Shown here: one piece after another, positions 16,907 through 26,710 of the stretch | Position numbering within the stretch: position 1 is the first letter of the stretch | Layout: each line of letters opens with the position of its first letter | DNA from: Paenibacillus sp. OK003 | Lineage (GTDB): Bacteria; Bacillota; Bacilli; Paenibacillales; Paenibacillaceae | DNA length: 64,000 bases | Assembly (NCBI RefSeq): GCF_900109515.1 | Contig: NZ_FOBD01000012.1 | Location: forward strand, 62,001 to 126,000 | Direction of reading: 5' to 3' | Notes under the pieces: model-generated | What the model saw: the letters and a program-made list of their open reading frames with translations, nothing else | Told to the model about the DNA's origin: nothing | Database searches by the model: none | Program-made: the position numbers and the translations under genes

Positions 16907-18802
16907 ATGAGCCATGTACTGAGCGCAATTGATGAGGAAATAAATCGGATCATGACTTCCTTGCTTCAACAGCAGCAACAAGATGGTTCCTGGCATTTCT
17001 GTTTTGAGAACGGTACGGTAATTGATGCTTATGTCATCATTCTCTTTCGGGTATTGGAAGTCCCGAATGAAGCGCTGATCCGGGAGTTGCATGATCGTAT
17101 CCTTAACGAACAGCAACAGGATGGATGCTGGAAATTGTACGCCGATGAAGAGGATGGAAATTTATCCGCATCGGTTGAAGCGTACTACGCCCTGCTATAT
17201 TCCGGGTACAGCCAGAGTACGGACGAGCCAATCCAGCGGGCCAAACAGTATATTCAGTCCAAAGGAGGTATTGGAAAAGTTAGCAGCATTTTGACCAAAG
17301 CCATTCTTGCCGCTACCGGACAAATGAAATGGCCTTTATCCATCTCTATGATCCCCCTGGAAATACTGATGTTCCCTACCTATTTTCCCATCAACTATTT
17401 TGAATTTTCCGGTTATTCCAGAGTTCACCTCACTCCCATGCTCATTATGGCCGACTTGCGCTTCGCCCTTACACCACCCCATGCGCCCGATCTATCTGAT
17501 CTGACCGACTCACGAAATGTTGGAGATGAGCTAACGACTCCGGGATATCAGGAAATGCAGGACGACATTCTAAGCGGAAGCAGCCGACTGATCGGTAACC
17601 CTCGCCACATCCACGACACTGCACGAAAAAAGGCAGAACAGTTCATAATAGAGCGGATTGAGTCTGATGGCACATTATACAGCTACGCCAGCAGTACAAT
17701 TCTCATGATCTTTGCCCTATTGGCCCTAAAATACGATAAGCAGCATCCCCTGATTACGAAAGCCATAACCGGACTCACGGCAATGCAGTGCCGTTCTTCT
17801 GGAGGTCAAACAACGATTCAAAACTCCCCCTCTACCGTATGGGATACGGCCTTAATCACCTACGCATTGCAGGAGGCTTCTCTTACCGATGACCATAAGG
17901 CTATTCAACTCGCGGCCTCCTATTTGCTCTCCCGTCAGCAAGATAAAAGAGCCGACTGGAGCATCCATAATCCGAATACCGTCCCTGGAGGATGGGGATT
18001 TTCGGAGTCGAATACAATCAATCCAGACGTGGATGATACAACAGCAGCTTTACGGGCTATTCGAAGCTTGTCCACTACTCTTCCAACGTTTCAGGAATCC
18101 TGGAATCGTGGGCTGAATTGGGTCCTGTCCATGCAAAATAAAGACGGCGGCTGGCCGGCATTCGAAAAAAATACGAACAAGGAGATGCTCACCTGGCTCG
18201 CCATCGATGGTGCCAAATCTGCGGCTACAGACCCTTCAGAGGCTGACCTAACGGGACGTACCTTGGAGTACCTCGGAAACTTTGCCGGGCTTGATACCAG
18301 GCTTGAATGGATCAAACGTGGAACAAAATGGCTCATTCGAAACCAGGAGAAGGATGGCTCATGGTACGGAAGATGGGGCGTATGTTATATCTACGGTACC
18401 TGGGCTGCATTAACCGGACTTACTGCAGTTGGACTACCAGCAAGCCATGTTACATTGCAAAAAGGAGCGCAGTGGCTCTTAAGCATCCAGAACTCCGACG
18501 GTGGCTGGGGAGAATCCTGTCAAAGTGACCGACTCTTGCACTATGTGCCATTAGGGGAAAGTACTCCTTCCCAGACCGCTTGGGCACTTGACGCGCTCAT
18601 TGCAGTCCAACCCAAGCCTACACCTGAGATGAATCAAGGCGTTCTACGGCTTATTGCATCAATGCACGAGAACGATTGGAGAACCTCATATCCCACAGGC
18701 GCAGGTCTTCCCGGGAACTTTTATTCCCATTATCACAGCTATACATATATTTGGCCTCTTCTCACGTTAAGTCACTACAGAAGCAAATATGGGGTATCTT
18801 AA
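16907..18802 (+). CDS. sqhC: Squalene-hopene/sporulenol-type terpene cyclase
   Basis: A 631-residue class II terpene cyclase. Seen: the catalytic DVDD motif (residues 374-377; equivalent to DCDD in B. subtilis SqhC), repeated QW motifs (QQDGSW, QNKDGGWPAF, QEKDGSWYGRWGVCYIYGTW, QNSDGGWGES) and the WDTALITYAL region. Length and sequence follow the Bacillus sporulenol (tetraprenyl-beta-curcumene) synthase closely, so C35 terpene cyclisation linked to spores is likelier than hopanoid synthesis, though squalene cyclisation cannot be excluded. The start is ATG 16907 behind GGAGG; the frame is open from 16859 but lacks another ribosome site. It is monocistronic. Confidence 0.88.
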   Translation: MSHVLSAIDEEINRIMTSLLQQQQQDGSWHFCFENGTVIDAYVIILFRVLEVPNEALIRELHDRILNEQQQDGCWKLYADEEDGNLSASVEAYYALLYSGYSQSTDEPIQRAKQYIQSKGGIGKVSSILTKAILAATGQMKWPLSISMIPLEILMFPTYFPINYFEFSGYSRVHLTPMLIMADLRFALTPPHAPDLSDLTDSRNVGDELTTPGYQEMQDDILSGSSRLIGNPRHIHDTARKKAEQFIIERIESDGTLYSYASSTILMIFALLALKYDKQHPLITKAITGLTAMQCRSSGGQTTIQNSPSTVWDTALITYALQEASLTDDHKAIQLAASYLLSRQQDKRADWSIHNPNTVPGGWGFSESNTINPDVDDTTAALRAIRSLSTTLPTFQESWNRGLNWVLSMQNKDGGWPAFEKNTNKEMLTWLAIDGAKSAATDPSEADLTGRTLEYLGNFAGLDTRLEWIKRGTKWLIRNQEKDGSWYGRWGVCYIYGTWAALTGLTAVGLPASHVTLQKGAQWLLSIQNSDGGWGESCQSDRLLHYVPLGESTPSQTAWALDALIAVQPKPTPEMNQGVLRLIASMHENDWRTSYPTGAGLPGNFYSHYHSYTYIWPLLTLSHYRSKYGVS

Positions 18803-18878
18803 ATTTACTTTGCGCGGCTATTTTTTCAATATTTCAAATCCGGATCAATGTTCACCCATACCTACTCCTACTTAACAC

Positions 18879-18914
18879 AAAAAAGCAGGAAGCTCGTTGA
18901 GCTCCCTGCTTTTG
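18879..18914. terminator. Bidirectional terminator between sqhC and the GH87 gene
   Basis: AAAAAAGCAGGAAGCTC pairs with GAGCTCCCTGCTTTT (one mismatch), with A- and T-runs on both sides, between convergent genes. Confidence 0.8.
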
Positions 18915-18927
18915 TTTAATATAAATT

Positions 18928-21900
18928 TTATTGAATGATCAAATTAAAGCCATTTTGAATCTGATTCATATTAGGGTTGGCAATGTTGCTTGTTGTCAGA
19001 TTATTGAATGTGGCAGAACCATTACCGGTATAGGTGTATATTGCTGCACCTTTATGTGGGGTTGTGAACCTAGATGTCTCAATTCCGTCCAGACCAGTAC
19101 CATTAATGTTGATGTTATTAAACACAATGTTCTGGAAACCGCCGCCGTACCCGAATTGAACAGCACTGCGCTGCGTATTGAGGATGTCAATATTGGTAAA
19201 CGTAACGTTCTTGATGGAATCGTTGGAAGCTTCAAGATCAATAGCTCCGCGTTCACCATTGTACAGATCTTTACTCGTGCCGCTGTTAATAATCGTTGTA
19301 TCGGAGAACAGAATACCTGTGTTATCTTGGAAATGGTATCCAGGGAAAACAGTGTTCATCCGGATCGCCGATCCGCCAACCGTGTCAACAATCAGGTTGT
19401 TGGTTGCCTTATGTCCACTGCCACCAAAAAATGCAATGCCTGCTGCGCGCCAGTTATTCTCAATCGTGTTGAACGAGAATGTATTGTTCACACCAGCAGG
19501 AGCACCATTCACGTTGCTGGTCCATACGGCCAGACCATCATCACCATTGTTACGGACACTGCTATTGCGTACAGTCGAATTGCTCGTGCCTTGGGCAAAG
19601 TTGACACCGTCAGCAAGGTTATTCCGAATACGACTGTTCTCGATCACTAGGCCATCGGCAATGATTGCAGGTGTGTGGGCGTAATCCCCTACCCAGAAAC
19701 CACATTCAAAGTGCTCAACCCATACGTTGCTAACCTTTGAATTTTTACCGAAATTGTCCATAAAACCTTTGTAAACTGCATTCTCGTTATAGCGCGAACG
19801 CAGCATGGAATTCATATAAATATTGCTGAAATCCAGCTTACCCTGCACACGGAAAGAAATTCCGCCTGAGGCTGCATTAGGGTTGGTAAATTGAATGTTC
19901 GTATGCCAGATGCCTGCACCTACAATGGTGAGGTTGTTAATCATATTCGTCGGCGTACCAATTTTCCACATATTGCCCAGATGGAACGTGCCCTCAGGGA
20001 TATATAGAGTCTTGCCTGTAGATACCGCGGATTGGACCGCCGCTTCGAATGCGGCAAGGTCATCTTTTCCATCATTTGCAATCGCACCAAAATCGGTAAC
20101 AGAGACAGAGTTAGCCGGGCGCGGGATCACCGCTTGAACGGGTTCGATTTCGAGGAAATCCACACCGTATTCCAGGTTATCTCCATTGTTTTTCTGAATA
20201 CGAATGGTATCTCCAGCTTTTAGAGGTGTATCCAGTTTCCAGTGCACTTCATCAAAACGGAACAACGGACGTCCTGCACTTGGCGTATCCCCCGGATGAT
20301 CACTGGAGAAGTACTGCCAATTGTAGTAGGAGGTCAAAGGAACCGTTTTGGCCTTGGTCCCGTTAACATAAACGTCAAGTGCGCCGTTAAGACCCATGCC
20401 ATCTGTGGAATCCGGCATCGTGAATCGCATGGTTACACCTGCGCCTCCCTCCCCTTGTCTAACCGTCCATTGAGCATAGGAACCGTTGGAAGGAAGTGCG
20501 ATATAGCGCTGGCCAGAGGCTTCCGAAGCCGTAAGAGCCTGATCAAAGGTTGGTGCGGATTTCAGTGTGGCACTGCCACCACGCGTAGCATCATCCGTAT
20601 CATACCGGGTATAAGGCATGCTTGCACCACGAGCTGAATATACGTTCAAACCTGTTGTAACGACGTTATTCGTTTGTTTGACCGGAGCTTCATTGTTGTC
20701 CACTGCTACGGTAGTTGTCACATTGTAGTTACCAGTTACAGCAGTCCAGGTACCTACATTGACATTGACCGAGGCTCCAGGTGCCAATGTACCGGTATAG
20801 GAACCACTATACGTCTGAAGTGTTGCTCCGGCAGCGTTCTTGAGAACCACTGTAACTCCGTGTGCACCACCTGCGGAGGCCATGTTGCCTTGATTTTTCA
20901 GATTAACTGTAAATGTTACTGTGCTGTTTGCTGTAGGGGTTCCTGGACTCCAAGAGACCGTGCCTACCAGATCAGAACTTGTAATCGGTGCAACCACCAA
21001 AGAAGAAGCGTGTGTGTAATTATTGTTTCCCTCATTCTCTTCAATGATCTGGTTATTCTCATCCACCTTGGCACTGAGCGTATATGATGCAGCTGCTTTA
21101 TTGCCAGCATTAAGCGAGACCGTAGTCGAAGCCCCTGCTTGCAAAGCAGCTACTGATGAGGAACCTGCTAGCTCGTTGTTCAGATAGAAGTTGACGTTAG
21201 AAGCTGGAGAAGCAGCGGAACCAATGTTTTTGACGATGGCATTAAGGGTGATAGCATTGTTCTCCACTGGAGAAGATGGAGACCAGGACATGCCTGTAAT
21301 CGTCAGATCAGGATTAGGTGCAGGTGTGCCGAATACCTGAAATTCAGCAATTTGCCCGGCAGGAGCGCCCGAGTTCGTCGTAATGTTCAGTTGCAGACGT
21401 TTAACCGTGGCTGTAACGGGAATGGTCACCGTGTTACCGGAAGCCGGGTTGAATGAATATGATTGGGCGGAAACCAAATTGCTGAAGGTGGTTGTATCCT
21501 GGTTATGTCCAAGCACTTGAATGGTCTGTGTTCGGGTGCTCCAGACCGGATCCGGGTTCAGTTTAAGTACAATGGATGTAATCTTATGATTGGAGCCGAG
21601 ATCCAACGTCAGTGAGCTTGGATTGCTGCCCCCTTCCCAGTACGAATTGATATTGTTATCGTTTGCATTCGCAGCTACGAAGGATAAAGTGCTGGACGAT
21701 GCAGTAATCGATTTACCGATGGCGATGTTGCTTCCCTCTGTAGGGATTGGGGGCTCGACAGGATCGGGGCCAGGTTGCGTTGGTCCCTCACTGGCTGGGC
21801 CGTAAATTTCAAATGTCGACAGTTGAGCTGCCGGCCATTCGGAATTGCCCGTTACGCTTAATCGAACGTACCTTGTCTCGACAGCAGGAAAATCGATAGT

Positions 21901-22308
21901 AACCGAGTTCTCCCCAACCGATGGATTAAATACATAATCCGCAGAAGCTACGATATCCGTGAACGATGAACCGTTGGTGCTGCCTTGCACGGTTATCGTT
22001 TGGGTTCTCTTTTCCCACACTGTCGGAATCTTCAATACGATTTGGTCAATGTTGGTGTTGGTGCCAAGATCCACTTGAATCCATTGGGGGAACGCGCTAT
22101 TCGTACTTTCCCAATAGGTTGCTTGGTTACTGTCAATCACATTGGTCGGGCTGTATGTTTGGTTGTACCCGCTCGCGGTAACCTGTTTGCCCTGTGCCAG
22201 GTCCGGTCTTTCGGCTGCTGATACAGGAGATGGAAATCCGACAGTCAGGAATACGTTCGAGATCAGCATCGTTAATACGAGTGACCACATCATGTACTTG
22301 TTGCGCAA
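18928..22308 (-). CDS. Secreted GH87 alpha-1,3-glucanase (mutanase) with discoidin and CARDB modules
   Basis: About 1126 residues. Signal peptide (MMWSLVLTMLISNVFL, then VSAAE); two discoidin/F5-8C-type modules (about 35-175 and 190-330); two CARDB modules (about 335-545); a beta-sandwich module (about 560-735); and a right-handed beta-helix from SVTDFGAIANDGKDD to the end. Asp900 in LADGVNF and Asp923/Asp924 in GDDGLAVW keep the same spacing as the catalytic Asp1045, Asp1068 and Asp1069 recalled for Paenibacillus Agl-FH1, which supports GH87 cleavage of alpha-1,3-glucan. TTG 22308 is preferred (8 nt after GGAGG); TTG 22314 is closer than usual. It is transcribed alone; upstream lies a remnant of a sugar permease. 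Confidence 0.88.
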   Translation of the reverse strand: MRNKYMMWSLVLTMLISNVFLTVGFPSPVSAAERPDLAQGKQVTASGYNQTYSPTNVIDSNQATYWESTNSAFPQWIQVDLGTNTNIDQIVLKIPTVWEKRTQTITVQGSTNGSSFTDIVASADYVFNPSVGENSVTIDFPAVETRYVRLSVTGNSEWPAAQLSTFEIYGPASEGPTQPGPDPVEPPIPTEGSNIAIGKSITASSSTLSFVAANANDNNINSYWEGGSNPSSLTLDLGSNHKITSIVLKLNPDPVWSTRTQTIQVLGHNQDTTTFSNLVSAQSYSFNPASGNTVTIPVTATVKRLQLNITTNSGAPAGQIAEFQVFGTPAPNPDLTITGMSWSPSSPVENNAITLNAIVKNIGSAASPASNVNFYLNNELAGSSSVAALQAGASTTVSLNAGNKAAASYTLSAKVDENNQIIEENEGNNNYTHASSLVVAPITSSDLVGTVSWSPGTPTANSTVTFTVNLKNQGNMASAGGAHGVTVVLKNAAGATLQTYSGSYTGTLAPGASVNVNVGTWTAVTGNYNVTTTVAVDNNEAPVKQTNNVVTTGLNVYSARGASMPYTRYDTDDATRGGSATLKSAPTFDQALTASEASGQRYIALPSNGSYAQWTVRQGEGGAGVTMRFTMPDSTDGMGLNGALDVYVNGTKAKTVPLTSYYNWQYFSSDHPGDTPSAGRPLFRFDEVHWKLDTPLKAGDTIRIQKNNGDNLEYGVDFLEIEPVQAVIPRPANSVSVTDFGAIANDGKDDLAAFEAAVQSAVSTGKTLYIPEGTFHLGNMWKIGTPTNMINNLTIVGAGIWHTNIQFTNPNAASGGISFRVQGKLDFSNIYMNSMLRSRYNENAVYKGFMDNFGKNSKVSNVWVEHFECGFWVGDYAHTPAIIADGLVIENSRIRNNLADGVNFAQGTSNSTVRNSSVRNNGDDGLAVWTSNVNGAPAGVNNTFSFNTIENNWRAAGIAFFGGSGHKATNNLIVDTVGGSAIRMNTVFPGYHFQDNTGILFSDTTIINSGTSKDLYNGERGAIDLEASNDSIKNVTFTNIDILNTQRSAVQFGYGGGFQNIVFNNININGTGLDGIETSRFTTPHKGAAIYTYTGNGSATFNNLTTSNIANPNMNQIQNGFNLIIQ

Positions 22309-22372
22309 ATTCAATTCCTCCTCAGGTTATTAGCAAAATGGTTTTTCAATGAAAATGGACGGTTGATCTGCC

Positions 22373-22441
22373 TTATTTTTTCGCTGCGCCGATCATCACC
22401 CCCTTATCAAAATACTTCTGTATAAACCAATAGACAAACAC
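22373..22441 (-). pseudogene. C-terminal remnant of a carbohydrate ABC permease
   Basis: Minus-strand codons ending in TAA at 22373 read VFVYWFIQKYFDKGVMIGAAKK, the conserved C-terminus of MalG/LplC-type permeases (compare LLIYPLLQKYFVTGIVVGSVKE in the permease at 26711). Upstream in the same frame the sequence loses similarity and meets a stop near 22512. It is too short to function. Confidence 0.6.
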
Positions 22442-22786
22442 CTGTCCATTCGCCACACTTGCCTTGAGGAGTTTCTTGGATAAACTGATTTGCTTTTCTG
22501 CTTGGATTTGTCATCTATGGAATAGATTAAGTATAAACCGCTTCCAATTCTCCTTATCGGACCCCTAGAGACGGTATTCGGACTTCTGATGTTCCATTTT
22601 GGATGTTAACGAGCAGCCTTAAGGCTTGCGAGCAGAAAATACATCGTTATCCAGACTTTCCTGTGTGCATTTCGGACTTTTGAACCAAAAGAGGGAAATA
22701 TTTATATTTTTTCAAGAAATGTATTTATACTATTCTTGTCGTGTTCGTTCTGGATTTGATGATCAGCATCTTTCAAACAACCAAAA
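22442..22786. other. Intergenic stretch upstream of the GH87 gene
   Basis: No gene is supported here. The only signal is a weak cre-like element on the minus strand, TGGAAGCGGTTTAT (22533-22546), which mismatches the consensus at three defined positions. It may lie in the GH87 promoter region. Confidence 0.3.
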
Positions 22787-22823
22787 GCACGCTTTGATCC
22801 ACCAAGGACCAATGCGTGCTTTA
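22787..22823. terminator. Terminator of the YeiH-family gene
   Basis: AAAGCACGC..TCC pairs with GGA..GCGTGCTTT around a short loop, about 45 bp after the yeiH-like stop. Confidence 0.65.
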
Positions 22824-22866
22824 TATTAACGTCATTTAGGGGAATACCTAAGTTTGAATACAATCC

Positions 22867-23922
22867 CTAGTTCAGGCCAAAGCCACAAACGAGCATGAAA
22901 CCGAGAATGGACAACACAATAGAGCCGAGCAATCCTGCCAAAAAAGGTTTCTTGCCCAGACGACGGAAGGTTGCAATATCCACACCCAGCCCCAATCCAG
23001 CCATCGCCATCGCGAGCAGCATATAGGACAGAACCAGAAGTCCCGAGATCATCTCTTGTGGAATAATGCCCAGCGTGTTTAATCCACTCATAGCCAGAAA
23101 ACCGAAAATGAACCAGGGCACTGGCAATTCTCGCCAGCGGATACCTTTAGATGATTTTTGCTCTCCACCACGCGCCTGTCGTGCACTCCACAAACCGATG
23201 ATCAGTGCAATCGGCACCAGCATAGCGACCCGGGTTAGCTTGACGATGACTGCCATATCCAGTGCCGCTTGCCCTCCAGGTGCAGCCCCAGCGATGACAT
23301 GTGCCACTTCATGCAGAGTAGCGCCTGTAAATACGCCATATCCATTCGCACTTAAACCCAATACCGGGTATAACAATGTATATGCAAGGGTGAAGATTGT
23401 TCCCAATATAGCTACCGTGGCCGCACCTACTGCCGTTTCTTCATCTTTGGCCTTGATCTGTGGCGCAATCGCGACTACTGCCGCTGCACCGCAGATTGCT
23501 GTTCCACAAGCAGTCAGCAGCCCTATTCGTTTGTCGATCTTTAACCATTTGCTCAGTCCGTAGACAACAAAAATCGTAACAACAACATTGATTGCCGCTA
23601 GCGCAACGACTTTGTAGCCTGCATGGACAATATCCAGAAGGTTCAGCTTCAAACCAAGCAGGATGATGCCAAACCGCAGTAATCGTTTTGCCGAAAAGGA
23701 GATCCCTGATTGAGCGGTCAGCGGAACGCCACGCACTGCCCGGTACAGGATACCAAGCAGAATTGCAATAACCAGTTGACCCATAATATTTAAAAGCGGT
23801 AGATAACCCAGCAGCTTGGCAATAAACGAGAGCAGTAAAGTCAGTCCGATTCCCAGTAGAAATCCCCTGTCCCTAACACCTTTTATGTTTTTAACAAATC
23901 TCAATTGTGTCTGTAAAATCAT
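22867..23922 (-). CDS. YeiH-family putative sulfate/sulfite exporter (membrane protein)
   Basis: A 351-residue polytopic membrane protein of the UPF0324/YeiH family, with about 10 hydrophobic segments. Seen: the family signatures RFGIILLGLKLNL, LLTACGTAICGAAAVVAIAPQIKAK, TGATLHEVAHVIAGA and VKLTRVAMLVP. Transport is inferred for the family and not settled. It is divergent from a LysR regulator, the same arrangement as yeiE-yeiH in enterobacteria, which links the pair to sulfur or sulfite metabolism. The ATG at 23922 has GGAG unusually close; the start may be a few codons off. Confidence 0.88.
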   Translation of the reverse strand: MILQTQLRFVKNIKGVRDRGFLLGIGLTLLLSFIAKLLGYLPLLNIMGQLVIAILLGILYRAVRGVPLTAQSGISFSAKRLLRFGIILLGLKLNLLDIVHAGYKVVALAAINVVVTIFVVYGLSKWLKIDKRIGLLTACGTAICGAAAVVAIAPQIKAKDEETAVGAATVAILGTIFTLAYTLLYPVLGLSANGYGVFTGATLHEVAHVIAGAAPGGQAALDMAVIVKLTRVAMLVPIALIIGLWSARQARGGEQKSSKGIRWRELPVPWFIFGFLAMSGLNTLGIIPQEMISGLLVLSYMLLAMAMAGLGLGVDIATFRRLGKKPFLAGLLGSIVLSILGFMLVCGFGLN

Positions 23923-24104
23923 AGCTCCACACTTCCTTATTAGATAAAGTATATCCTCACTATAGAACCAGAAAGGAAGGAAGTGAAATATGAATCTGCG
24001 ATCCTAATCATTACAAAAACTTATGATTGATTAGGTATCTTATGCTAAAATGAGCTCAATAGGCTTATAACCAAGAAAATACACTGTTCAAATGAGGAAT
24101 TCTA

Positions 24105-24998
24105 ATGATAACTGATGCGTTAAAAGTCTTCGTTACCGTTGCGGAACAAAGCCATTTCTCCAAGGCCGCAGAACTGCTGAATCTGTCCCAACCTGGGGTA
24201 AGCCTTCATATCAAAAATCTGGAGAATGAGCTGGGAGCCAAGCTGCTGCATCGTTCTCCAAAACAAGTGTCCCTGACTGAAGCGGGGGCAATCCTCTACA
24301 GACATGCCAAAGTCATTCAGGCCCGCTACGATGAAGCGCGGCAGGAGATTCAGATGCTGCGGGATGAAGCGACTGGAAGCATTCAGATCGGGGCAAGCTT
24401 CACCATCGGTGAATATATTTTGCCTAAGAAGCTGGCAGAATTCGCATCACAGTATCCGCAGGTCAACATTCAGGTTACGATTGGCAATACCCAGGAGATT
24501 CTGTCTGCGGTTAGGGGAAATCAGCTGGATATCGGATTTGTGGAGGGTGAAGCGCAAGCCTCGATTGACCTTGACGTTATCCCTTACATGAAAGATGAGA
24601 TGATCGTTGTAGCTCCTTCCGGTCATCCCCTCACCGGTTCCGTTGTGGTAGAGCAGAATATGCTTCAGGATCAGGTCTGGGTTCTTCGTGAGTTGGGTTC
24701 GGGAACACGCGCGTTTAGCGATCATTTTATGGAACTGACTGCAATCCGTCCCAAGCGGTCCTATGTTTTCACCAGCAGTCAGGGTGTGAAGGAAGCTGTT
24801 GCTGCGGGACTCGGAATTGCTATGGTATCCAAGTGGATTGTTCATAAGGAGCTGGCAACCGGGGAAGTCGAAGAACTGCGAATTAGACAGCTGCATCTGG
24901 AACGCAGCTTCTCCATCATTCGTCACAAGGAACATTCACATTCCATGGCGCTTGATGTTTTCTTGCAAAAGCTTCTTTTTGTCAAAAAAGAGGGTTGA
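24105..24998 (+). CDS. LysR-family regulator (CysL/YeiE-like)
   Basis: 297 residues: an N-terminal winged helix-turn-helix (residues 1-60; FVTVAEQSHFSKAAELLNLSQPGVSLHIKNLE) and a LysR substrate-binding domain from about 90. GSIQIGASFTIGEYILPKKL and QGVKEAVAAGLGIAMVSKWIV resemble the CysL/YeiE/CbbR group. It is divergent from the YeiH-family gene, its probable target. The coding sequence ends inside the terminator stem. Confidence 0.9.
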   Translation: MITDALKVFVTVAEQSHFSKAAELLNLSQPGVSLHIKNLENELGAKLLHRSPKQVSLTEAGAILYRHAKVIQARYDEARQEIQMLRDEATGSIQIGASFTIGEYILPKKLAEFASQYPQVNIQVTIGNTQEILSAVRGNQLDIGFVEGEAQASIDLDVIPYMKDEMIVVAPSGHPLTGSVVVEQNMLQDQVWVLRELGSGTRAFSDHFMELTAIRPKRSYVFTSSQGVKEAVAAGLGIAMVSKWIVHKELATGEVEELRIRQLHLERSFSIIRHKEHSHSMALDVFLQKLLFVKKEG

Positions 24999-25024
24999 AG
25001 GCTATTCGCCATCAACCCTCTTTT
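24984..25024. terminator. Bidirectional terminator between lysR and the glucosidase
   Basis: AAAAAGAGGGTTGA pairs with TCAACCCTCTTTT around a 13-bp loop. The 5' arm contains the lysR stop codon. Confidence 0.85.
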
Positions 25025-25028
25025 GAAA

Positions 25029-26651
25029 TTACACAAGCAGATACATCCTTGCTTCATAAGGACGAAGTGCGTTTTCTGAAACAACGTCCGAATAGTTACT
25101 AATTAATAATCTTTTATCCCCTGCAAATTCGCTTGGAAGCTGGAATGGAACAACTTTGCCATAGAAGTTGCTCAGGACTAGCAATTTGGTATCACCAAGT
25201 GTTCGTGTGTAAGCAAAAAGGTTGGTGTCTTCCGGATACAACAGTTCATAATCCCCATAGATGATCACTTCATGCTCTTTTCGCAGCTGAATCAGTGTTT
25301 TATAGTAATGGTAAATGGAATCTGAATCATGTATAGATTCTTCCGCATTAATCTCCGTGTAATTCGGATTTACCAAAATCCATGGTTTGCCTTCCGAAAA
25401 ACCCGCATTTTCGGAAGCATCCCACTGCATCGGCGTACGTGCGTTATCACGGCCTTTTGCATAAATGGATTCCATCACTTCTTCCTCTGGATACCCATTC
25501 TCGACCCGTTCCTTATACAGATTCAGCAACTCAATATCACGGTATTCTTCAATTGGGTAACGTACGTTCGTCATGCCTAACTCTTCACCCTGGTACACAT
25601 ATGGCGTACCTTGCATGCCATGAAGAAGAGTAGCCAGCATTTTGGCAGACTGCACACGATATTCCCCGTCATTTCCCCAACGGGACACGATCCGCGGAAG
25701 GTCATGGTTGTTCCAGAACAAGCTGTTCCAGGCTTCTCCTTTCAGTTCGGTCTGCCATTTGGATAACACTTTCTTTAATTGAAGCAGATCCAGCGGCTGG
25801 AGATCCCACTTGCCTTTCCCCTCCTGCTCATCCAGGCTAATATGTTCAAATTGGAAGACCATGGATAGTTCACTGCCGTCCGGGTTGCTATAAAGCTTGG
25901 CACTCTCGGGCGTTGCTCCCCAGGTTTCTCCGACGGTTAGCAGATCACCCTTCTGGAATGTCTCTTTACTGAGTTCACGCATATATTGGTGCAGATTTGG
26001 CCCATTTCCTGTAATTTTGAGGTCAGGCTGCTTGCCAATCAGATCGATAACATCAAGACGGAAACCACCTACGCCTTTATCCATCCACCATTGAATCATA
26101 TCGTATATCTCCTGCCGTACCTTGGGGTTCTCCCAGTTAAGATCCGGTTGTTTAACAGAGAAAAGATGCAGATAATACTGTCCCAACTCGGGGACCCATT
26201 CCCAGGCCGATCCACCAAACGTTGAACCTAAATCGTTGGGAGGTGTTCCTTCCACACCATCTCTCCACACATAATAATCGTGGTACGGATTATCCTTGCT
26301 TTTCCGGGCTTCCTTGAACCAGGGGTGCTCGTCTGATGAGTGGTTAAGCACCAGATCCATGATAATTCGGATGTCCAGCTTGCCCGCCTCCTGAATTAGC
26401 AATTCCATATCTTCAAGTGAACCAAACATCGGATCGATATCCTGATAATCGGAAATGTCATACCCGTTGTCATCTTGCGGAGACTTGCACACTGGTGACA
26501 GCCAGATCGCACCGATGCCAAGATCCTTCAGATAATCGAGTCGGGATAATACACCTTTCAGATCCCCGATTCCGTCACCATTGCTATCTTGAAAGCTGCG
26601 GGGATAAATTTGATATACGACAATTTCTTTCCACCAATTTTTATTTCCCAT
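25029..26651 (-). CDS. GH13 alpha-glucosidase, DexB-like (glucan 1,6-alpha-glucosidase)
   Basis: A 540-residue cytoplasmic GH13 (subfamily 31 type) enzyme. Catalytic residues lie in GGFRLDVIDLIGK (Asp nucleophile), LLTVGETWGATPE (Glu acid/base) and FWNNHDLPR (Asp). DSNGDGIGDLKG, MDLVLNHSSDEHPWF and SELSMVFQFEHI closely follow streptococcal DexB as recalled, favouring isomalto-oligosaccharides; MalL-type oligo-1,6-glucosidase is the alternative. It has no signal peptide. It is the last gene of the operon after the two permeases and presumably hydrolyses the imported sugar. Confidence 0.9.
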   Translation of the reverse strand: MGNKNWWKEIVVYQIYPRSFQDSNGDGIGDLKGVLSRLDYLKDLGIGAIWLSPVCKSPQDDNGYDISDYQDIDPMFGSLEDMELLIQEAGKLDIRIIMDLVLNHSSDEHPWFKEARKSKDNPYHDYYVWRDGVEGTPPNDLGSTFGGSAWEWVPELGQYYLHLFSVKQPDLNWENPKVRQEIYDMIQWWMDKGVGGFRLDVIDLIGKQPDLKITGNGPNLHQYMRELSKETFQKGDLLTVGETWGATPESAKLYSNPDGSELSMVFQFEHISLDEQEGKGKWDLQPLDLLQLKKVLSKWQTELKGEAWNSLFWNNHDLPRIVSRWGNDGEYRVQSAKMLATLLHGMQGTPYVYQGEELGMTNVRYPIEEYRDIELLNLYKERVENGYPEEEVMESIYAKGRDNARTPMQWDASENAGFSEGKPWILVNPNYTEINAEESIHDSDSIYHYYKTLIQLRKEHEVIIYGDYELLYPEDTNLFAYTRTLGDTKLLVLSNFYGKVVPFQLPSEFAGDKRLLISNYSDVVSENALRPYEARMYLLV

Positions 26652-26710
26652 AACGCACCACCTTTCTCTTGAACCAGATTCTGCTTATCCAATATCCGTT
26701 TCATTCACTA

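Noticed and set aside
18931-20637. Long plus-strand open frames opposite the GH87 gene
   Set aside because: They mirror codon structure of the GH87 gene, have no ribosome sites and resemble no family.
24447-24935. Minus-strand open frame inside lysR
   Set aside because: Opposite strand of a gene with clear LysR domains; no family features.
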